DNA of 64,000 nt. Source: Aquilaria yunnanensis. Its lineage: Eukaryota; Streptophyta; Magnoliopsida; Malvales; Thymelaeaceae. The DNA lies in NCBI GenBank assembly GCA_039654915.1, contig CM077595.1, positions 49,817,501 through 49,881,500 on the forward strand, given 5' to 3'. Each line of letters starts with the position of its first letter. The stretch's first letter is position 1. The position numbers were made by a program, and so were the translations under genes. The notes below the pieces were generated by a model, which was given only the letters and a program-made list of their open reading frames with translations, ran no database searches and was not told where the DNA came from. Shown here piece by piece: positions 57,031 through 64,000 of the stretch.

Positions 57031-57877
57031 TGATGCTAGGCAGCGTCCTTGTTGTATGACATGTTGGCATGGAGGAGAGACTTCCGGTATAGAGGTGCCT
57101 AAAACACTTAGGAGAATAGGGGTTAGGAGCTCCCCAGAGTGTGTTTCTGGGGGAGGAGGCTCCGACGCCTAAGTCAGTATTTCTGAGAGAAGCAGTAGTA
57201 AAGAATAGAGAGTGGGAAAATAACAAGAGTTCTGTGTCCTATCCTTACCAAGATCCTTACTAAGTATTTATAGGAGGGTGGAGGGAGGAGGCCATTTGAC
57301 ACAGCCTGTTCAGATTATGACACGTCTTCGGTCAGATTCGATCTGTACCTTTAAAGATAGGTATCTCTAGTTGGCCATCGACTATTCCGGCCAAAGAGCA
57401 GGGGCGTGTGCGAGGTCTCTTTGTCAGAGGTTCCTTAATCATTTTTGTCATATCTCCGTGAGACCCCTACGGGCAGAACTTTTCCCCGAACGCTGTTGGG
57501 AAAGGTCCTTCGGCAGTGTGGTTAACTTTAAGAAACGTTCTCCTCCATCGAGGATGATGGATTAACTTTCCCAAGGTTGGTAGGTTTGTAGATCCAAGGG
57601 TGGTTAAAGACACCTTTTTCCCGAAGTTGGTCATGTTACCTTGTCGAGGGTGGTGTATGAGTGTTCCCTGAGGTCAGGGCTAGATTCTCACTGAGGGTGG
57701 TTTCTGGCTATCGTACTAGGAGACCTCGACAGCCATCGCCCTTCTGCTATCAGGTAGTGTTCCCTCCACGGATAGTGAGGGCACCCCTTCTCTGAAGTTG
57801 GTCACGCATGCTTACCGAGGGTAGTGCTCAACAAGCCAATTGGGAGTTCTTTAAGGGTAATAGCCCTTTGGCTATCA
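57031..57877 (-). repeat. 3' LTR of Tat-H
   Basis: This 847-bp LTR starts TGATGC and ends TTGGCTATCA. The hairpin block is at about 57,118-57,178 and the TATA equivalent TATTTATA at about 57,264. The 5' half is closest in wording to the Tat-F LTRs, while the end GGCTATCA is as in Tat-E. Confidence 0.85.
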
Positions 57878-57879
57878 CA

Positions 57880-57891
57880 TGCCCCCCTTGG
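57880..57891 (-). other. Polypurine tract of Tat-H
   Basis: On the minus strand CCAAGGGGGGCATG runs into the LTR start TGATAGCC. It is a strong tract, unlike the weak one next to the Tat-E 3' LTR. Confidence 0.75.
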
Positions 57892-58328
57892 GAAGATGAA
57901 GTTGTGTCTTCAGAGTTAAGCCTTTGAGAAAGTGATGTGAAAAACTTTGTTTGAGGTAGGAGACGTCCGAGTCAGCATAGCCGAATTTAGACCGAGGTTA
58001 CCTTCCTCGGTGTGGGCACCATTTTTGGTTTAAGATGCCTCCTTCGGCTGAAGTTTTCTGGAGCAGTGTCTTTGGACTGCGGTAAATATTCCGCCTCTAA
58101 GTTTTTAGCTGCCAGCCAGTGAATCGTCACATCTTCTGACCAGGTAGACGTGTCACTTCGGGCTAGGCTTGGATAGGTCTGCAAGCTGTCAGAAGGCATG
58201 CCTTTGTTTCTCACGTCAGGTGACACGTGTCATCAGGTGACCGGCGAATGGTCACGTCCATTACATCTGTTACGCCCCTTCACCTACGAAGGGTCATTAT
58301 GGCGACATTTCGCCTGCCTCCTTCGGTT
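57892..58328. other. Tat-H spacer upstream of antisense gene
   Basis: No gene is supported. It corresponds to 13,550-14,069 of Tat-E and contains TGACACGTGTCATCAGGTGACC (58,209-58,230), whose TGACACGTGTCA core is a perfect 12-bp palindrome with a G-box ACGTG. It could be an upstream element of the gene at 58,572. Confidence 0.45.
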
Positions 58329-58337
58329 TATATAAAC
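58329..58337 (+). promoter_or_regulatory. TATA box of the Tat-H antisense gene
   Basis: TATATAAAC lies 235 bp before the ATG at 58,572. The equivalent box in Tat-E is at 14,070. A long pyrimidine-rich leader (TTTTCACTTTTCACTC, then CTCTCTAATTTG) follows, as in Tat-E. Confidence 0.65.
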
Positions 58338-58571
58338 ACTTCCTCCTTCAGATTTTCCACACTTTTCACTTTTCACTCTATTTTTCTCTCTAATTTGCTC
58401 TTGTCATTTTTCCTCTTTGGTGGTGGTCCTAGCAGTGAAGCAATTTTTTTTGAGTTTGTGGTGGTTTCTGAGGTTACTATCTTCATTCTGAACTAGGTGG
58501 GTCTTCTTCCAAAGTGCTTTTCCGGATTTGATTCTTTCCCCTTCTTTTTGCTGAGGTTAGGGTATTCGAAC

Positions 58572-61053
58572 ATGTCTTCTTACCATATAGAAGCTCACCC
58601 TGTTCCTGATAGTTGGCTCCCATTTAGCTTTCATCTGAGCAGTGACACTTCGGAGAAAGTGGAGAAGTGGTCGGCTAAATTTTTTCTCCCTTCCTACTTC
58701 GTTACCAGGCTACCTAGTCCTGGTATCCCAGTTATGCTCCTTATTCAGACAAGGTTACCGTCTTCAGGGATCAGCTGAAGGCGGGACTTCAGTACCCCCC
58801 TCCGAAGATGGTTTGTGACTTTTGCCAATTTCATGGCATAGCGGTGGACCAACTTCCCCTAAACTCCTACTCCTACTCCTACTTTAACGCTTTTCTTTGC
58901 TTGTGTGGGGTCTTCCGTAAAGAGCCCCACTTTATCTTTTTCATGCAACACTACAAACTGGGCTTTATTTCTTGCTCCCTCAAGGATCTGGGAGCAAGAA
59001 ATATACGTTCACCTTCAGAACAAAGGATAGCTGGCGAGGGTGGTAGTAGAAGTTCTTTTTTCTGAAGGTGGATGAGTGATGGAAGCATATGCCGACCAAA
59101 TGGGCTTCGGGGACTCTTCATACAACGTAGTAGGCCCGAGGAAGCTCTTAACCTTAGAGCTAGAGTCCCAATTTGAAGAATTTGATAGCCGTATTCAGTC
59201 TGTTATGGATTGGGACCCCGAGGCCCCTCCACATTCCTTATACCTTTTTCCCATCAGATGGAATTTCAAGACCGAAGAGGTCTTTCTAGAACTTGGGGTA
59301 GTTAAGGAGCATGTTACCAACAAAGGTATGCCAAAGCCCTTGGTTGATGGGAAGAATGTATGGTTGGTGAAGCTCCTTCGGGGCGAACTCACGTACTCAG
59401 CACTTCAACAGAGTAAGCTCCATCCTAGATTTTATTGTCTATAGCATTCTGTACTTACACTGATGTTCTTCTATTTGCAGAGATAGGTGACAAGTCTACT
59501 ACTTTTTACAAAAGTCTGTTCCTCGATCAGGCCAAGAAGGGAAAGCAGCAAAAGAAGAAGGCAACCCCTAAGAAGAAGAAGGCACTGGGTGGTTCTTCTT
59601 TGGCGTCAAAGTTGAAGAAAGCCAAGGAAGACTCCCTTTCACTTCCGCCCGAAGGGGAAACGGAGGTGCTGGATCAAACTCCTGTTCGTACCGACCCACC
59701 TTCAAAACCGGCCATCAGTTCTACCCCTTTGAGTCCCAATGTGGCTGTTGAGGACTTCGGTAAGGTAGCTTTCAGCCAAAGAACTGCAAAAGAGCCAAAC
59801 AAGAAAGAGCAAAGGTATTCCTACCGAGGTCCTCAATGTCAGCGACTTTGAGGGAGACGATGCCGAACTTCCCCCCAGGTTTGTCCCTTAGCCATTCCTC
59901 TATGAGTTTAGGAATTTTTGGCATTTTAGACATTATAGACAAATGGCTAAGGGATAACGTTTTGATGGAACTTCGATGTGACTTTCCAGGCGAAGGAGCG
60001 CAGGCTCCATGGGTGGAGGACCATGCTCGGAAAAGGGCCATTTGGGACTCTAAAATCCCGAGGGACAAGGTTTCGAGGGAGCCCTTCTGGACTTCCATGG
60101 AGGACATGGACCTGTTCTCTAAGGATAGCCAGAAGATGCCCCCTTAGATGGTGCAGGGCATTATGATGAATGCCACCTTTCAGTCCTTTACAGAGGAGTG
60201 TCCAAATGAGGCGGTCCTCGCCACGAGGATGAGCAAACAACTTGCCCAGGTAGACTTTAAGCCTCCAGGACTTAGAAAATTTTTAAGCCTTTGTTGCCTT
60301 TTGACCCTTATTCAGAATCTTCACCTTTTGCAGCTGTTGGCGTACAGTGGGTGCCTTCGAGCTTGAGTGGCTAAGCAATCTTCTGTCCGAAGTTGGTCGG
60401 AGGAGAGCTTGGCCAAGGCCAAAGAACTTTTTGCCAACTCGGTCATGAAATACAGTGAGCTTAATAAAATTGCCAAGAAAGAGTTGGCCAACCTTTGGCA
60501 GGAAATGTTGAAGAGCCAAGGTGAACTTATGGAGGATTTTTCCTTCAAGGTGTCGGACCTCGGCATGAAGGTGATATCATTGACCTCGGTGAACAAGGCT
60601 TTTTAGAAGGAGAAGGAAGAATCTGTTGCCGACCTTTTGAAGACATTGGGGTTCAACCCCAAACTCCAAGCCAAAGTCGATCGGCTGAAGAGGGAGAAGA
60701 AGATGAAAAAGAAGAAAAAGCTGGAGAAGGAGGTCGAGGTCCTCAAGAAAGAGCTAGAGGACTTGAAGGTGGAGAAGGCTTGGTCCGATGAGGTGACTAC
60801 GTCCTCTTATTAGGACAGTTTTAGCCTTGCTCGGCACCAGGTCTTGTCCAAGTTCCTCGACCTCGACCTTTCCTTCCTGGCAGCTCTGGACATTCTTGAA
60901 GGACAATCTTTGGAATGGTCGAGGGTAGAGTTTCTCAACCCTCCCATTCCCTCTCCTTCGGTGACCGAAGTTGGTGTGGAGGAAGAGGCCAAGTTAGAAG
61001 ATGACCCAGCCGAAGATGCTAAAGACCCTAAAGATGGGCAAGACAAGCAATAG
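58572..61053 (+). pseudogene. Spliced antisense ORF of Tat-H (four exons, frameshifted)
   Basis: Exons by comparison with Tat-E are 58,572-59,412, 59,481-59,878, 59,990-60,249 and 60,334-61,053. The borders are GTAAGC...TTTGCAG, GTTTGT...TTCCAG and GTAGAC...TTGCAG. The start MSSYHIEAHPVPDSWLPF, the CDFCQFHGIAVD domain and the Lys-rich exon 2 (KKGKQQKKKATPKKKKA) match the Tat-E protein. Exon 4 again has a long coiled coil (K/E-rich, 60,400-60,800). Frameshifts near 58,730 and 58,975 and stops (about 60,147 and 60,364) make it inactive. A TCCTAC triplet repeat at 58,867-58,884 adds residues. Confidence 0.75.
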
Positions 61054-61640
61054 GCGCCTCCTTTTCCTTGCCTTTTTTCCTCTTTGTTTGGGGAGTTCTA
61101 AACCTTGTACTTTTTGCAATGAAATGTTAATGAAATGGAACTTTTCTTCAAAATTTTGACTAAGTTCCTGATTCATACGACCTCGGATACTGTGTTCGTC
61201 ATTCGGTGTTTTAACCATTGTCGACTATTAGTCATATTATTCTTGTAAAGACTTAGAAAGTTCATCCCTTTCAAGGTTTGACGACCATTTTTAGTTAACC
61301 TTCTTTGGAAAACTTGGCTTTCAAGAATAGATAACTACCTTTGGCACCAACCATATTCAGTCGATCACCTTCGGTTAAACTTAATTTATGCAAAAACAGT
61401 GAAGCACCTTTAGAATTGGCCATATTTAGGAACGACCATATTCCATCTTCAGCACAAACTACATTCGGTTGACTACCTTTGACGAAAATTAGAAAATTTT
61501 ACTCATTCACTTTTGGTAACAACCTTATTCGGTTTTTTCCCCCTTTAGTGCCAACCATGTTCCGTCAGTCACCTTCAGTAGAAGCAGTACAATTTTTCCC
61601 TTGAAAATTTTCCTAAGTGTAGAATTTTTTCAAAGAGTCT
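61054..61640. repeat. Repeat-rich spacer of Tat-H
   Basis: No gene is supported. Degenerate copies of a CCAACCATATTC(A/G)GTCGATCACCTTCGGT-like unit occur at about 61,346-61,377, 61,451-61,483, 61,514-61,540 and 61,547-61,587. The position is the same as the Tat-E array at 16,897-17,304 but the repeat unit is different. Confidence 0.55.
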
Positions 61641-64000
61641 GAATGCCATGTATTTTTCAATTCTCCACCTTCAGTATCACCGAGCTTGTAGACTCCTGGG
61701 TGAACTTCCTCAAGGACCAAATAAGGTCCATCGCAATTTGCCCGAAGTACTCCATGAGATGGTCTTCGCCCTTTGAATTTAGCATTTCAAAGAACGAAGT
61801 CCTTTTTCTTGATTCTTTTACACTTGACATGCAGGTTCGTAACAATGGCTACTCTTTGCCGAAATGCTTTTCTTCTTAGTTTGGCCATCTATCTATGCTC
61901 GTCAACCATGTCCAACTTAATTCATAATCCGAGATGGTTCCCTTCTTTGTCGACCACCTGTATTTTGACAGATGGTTGTACAACCTCGACAGGGATAATG
62001 GCCTCTGTTCTGAACATGAGTGAGAAGGGTGTCTTTCCCGTCGCCCTTCTAGGAGTGGTTCGGTAGCTCCACAGCACACTCGGAAGCTCTCTTGGCCATT
62101 TTCCCTTTGCTTTTTTCAACCTCTTTTTTCAAACCATCTTTTATCGTTCTGTTAGACATTTCAACTTGTCTATTGCTCTGAAGGTGGGAGACCGGGGTGA
62201 AGTGCAATTTTATCCCGAGGTCAACAACGAATTCTTGGAAACCCTTATCGGTAAACTATGAACCATTATCAACTACTACCACCCTCAGTATGCCAAATCT
62301 GCATATGATGTTTTTCTAGACAAATCTTTGTATGTCCTTCATGGAAATTGTTGCTAAGGGCTCTGCCTCGATCCACTTGGTCAAATAGTCTACTGTGACT
62401 ACACAGAACTTCACTCCTCCTAGAGCTATTGGGAGAGGTCCAATTAGGTTAATACCCCAAACAGGGAAAGGGCAAGGATAGTTTGCCGAAGTTATCACTT
62501 TTGAGGGTAGTCTCTAGATGGGAGTGTGTCTCTGGCACTTGTCGCATTTCTGGATAAACTACCTCGCACCTTTCCTTAAGGTAGGCCAGAAATATCCTTG
62601 GCAGAGTAGTACCCCAGCAGGGGCATCAGCTCCTATGTGTCAACCATAGGCCCCTCATCGACTTCTTTGAAGACCGTCTCCACATCCTATTCACTGACAC
62701 ACCTCTCCAACGGACTTGCATACCCTTGTCGGTACAACTCTTCTCCAATTAGGAAGTATCTTCTTGAGCGCTTTCGCACTTTAGCAGCTTCAAGACGATC
62801 TTTGGTAAGTTTCGAAGTTGTGAGGTACTTCATGATAGGATCTTTCCACCCTTTACCCAAGGTTGCTATACACATTACCGCTATGCTTGGTTGATACAGC
62901 ACTTCGGTGGATTTCTTCGATTTGGCCAGAGTATCTGCCTCTATATTATCTCATCACGGTGCATTTTCTATATGTACCGTGTCAAACTCCTGGATCAGCT
63001 TTTTCACGAGGACATAGTACTTTGCCAAGTTTGGGTCCTTTGTGCCGTAGTCCCCCACCATCTATCGGACCACTAATTAAGAGTCGCTGTGGGCCTTCAG
63101 ATTCCTCACACCCATTCTTTTTGCCAACCACAAGCCTACTATAAGGCTTCATATTCGGTGACATTGTTGGTGACATTGAATCTGAATTTGATGGCCTTCA
63201 TGGCTTCCATAACTTCGAGCCCATGGAGGATTACTCCAGCTCCTTCAAGTTCAAAACCAAAGGCTCCATCAACAAAAAGTGTCCACTCAAGCTTATTATT
63301 TCCGAGGTCCTCTGAGGTATCTTCTGTTTTTGGTACTTCGATGATGAAGTCTGCCAATGTTGGGCCTTTATTGCCTTTCTCGGCTCATAGGTGATGTCAT
63401 ATTCACTGAGCTCAATGCACTACATTGCTAATCTTCCCGAGTGGTCTTACTTCCTCATAAAGTCTCAAAGAGGTAGGGTACTCCGGACAATGACTGGGTG
63501 TCCTTGGAACTAAGGCCACAGCCTCCTACTTGCCAGCACTAGAGCATTGATGGCCTTTTGTAGGAGAGGGTACCTAACTTCGGAACCGTGCAACGACTTG
63601 CTTACATAGTATACTAGACACTATTTTCCTCCTTCCTCCCTTACTAGTACCGAACTTATGGCCTTTTTGGTGACGGTGAGGTAGAGGACGAGAGGTTGTC
63701 CTTCCAACAGCTGCCGAAGTGTCGGCAGGCGGGCTAGCTAGCTTTGGAGTTCATCCCAGGCCTTTTGGCTGTCTTCATTCCAACGCTGTTCCTCAGTACT
63801 GAGGTCGCCTTCATTCTTTGCTGCTTTGGTGAGCACTTTGAAGAATGGTCGGCACCGGTCCTCGTACTTCGAGATGAACCTGCTAAGGGCTGTGATTCTC
63901 CCAGTAAGCCTTTACACATCTTTCGTCGTTGTGGGAGTTCGGAATCTTAGCAGGGCTTTAACCTTTTCTAGGTTGGCATCGATACCTCTCTCAGATACCA
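61641..64000 (-). pseudogene. Tat-H pol: integrase, archaeal RNase H, RNase H (decayed)
   Basis: Minus-strand domains from right to left are the RNase H/RT connection (about 63,360-64,000), archaeal-type RNase H (about 62,940-63,357, with TLFVDGAFGFELEGAG), a linker with YRQGYASPLERC, the integrase zinc finger with both Cys (K-C-D-K-C near 62,550), the integrase core (62,316-62,498) and its C-terminal part (61,700-62,119). The core reads VWGINLIGPLP, with Asn (62,448-62,450) for the first catalytic Asp, as in Tat-E. Many stops and frame changes occur; no product is expected. Confidence 0.83.

Larger units (their letters stand above)
57031..64000 (-). mobile_element. Tat-H: second Tat-lineage element, decayed, cut by window end
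   Basis: It is laid out as Tat-E: 3' LTR (57,031-57,877), polypurine tract, plus-strand spliced gene (58,572-61,053), repeat-rich spacer and minus-strand pol from about 61,640 onwards. The 5' half lies outside the window. It is inserted in the third LTR-A with ATAGG on its left; the right target copy is not visible. More stops and frameshifts than in Tat-E indicate greater age. Confidence 0.88.

Noticed and set aside
1..64000. Host genes, tRNA, rRNA, CRISPR or bacterial features
   Set aside because: None recognised on either strand; all identifiable coding sequence belongs to LTR retrotransposons.

Overview
The window is a block of plant repetitive DNA. It contains at least four lineages of LTR retrotransposon: Ty3/Gypsy Tat, Athila and Tekay-like chromovirus, and Ty1/Copia of Tork/Angela type. 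It also contains many solo LTRs, nested inside one another. I see no host gene, rRNA, tRNA or CRISPR array. LTRs up to 3 kb, archaeal-type RNase H in Tat, a spliced antisense Tat gene and a Met-tRNA primer site all point to a flowering plant. Species cannot be assigned.

Left half (1-41,400): one deep nest, solved from target-site duplications (TSDs) and from reading frames that resume on the far side of insertions. The outermost layer is an Athila-like element on the minus strand (1,522-2,300 and 39,496-about 41,400). It is split by a Tat element, called Tat-F here (2,301-39,495, minus strand). Tat-F's 3' LTR took a solo copia LTR (2,657-4,066) and a copia element (from 4,376). The copia is cut by an old chromovirus LTR remnant. 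That remnant hosts a 22.3-kb Tekay-like chromovirus, element C (7,164-29,439), and element C hosts an 11.1-kb Tat element, Tat-E (12,674-23,754). This makes six layers. Further solo LTRs sit at 27,451, 29,483, 31,543 (truncated), 34,926 and 35,496.

Tat-E is the best preserved element. On the minus strand it has one gag-protease-RT-RNase H-aRNase H-integrase frame of about 1,676 codons with a single stop near the integrase end. On the plus strand, between pol and the 3' LTR, lies a separate gene with its own TATA box and three introns. A second, decayed Tat element (Tat-H, 57,031 to the window end) repeats the same plan, including intron positions.

Middle (41,400-46,092): Athila leader/LTR-like AT-rich DNA, a chromovirus LTR remnant, a Tat gag remnant, and an old copy of an LTR family called LTR-A here.

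Right (46,093-57,030): a tandem array of three LTR-A copies (about 2.46 kb each) separated by two short internal regions. Each internal region holds an inverted integrase core fragment joined directly to the LTR end, followed by a direct-orientation integrase C-terminus/chromodomain and polypurine tract. The arrangement resembles an autointegration product and is the most unusual structure here. The third LTR is split by a Tat-type solo LTR and truncated by Tat-H.

Method limits: boundaries come from visual comparison of copies inside the window. Percent identities are rough eye counts over sampled stretches. Lineage names rest on recognised protein motifs, not database searches.
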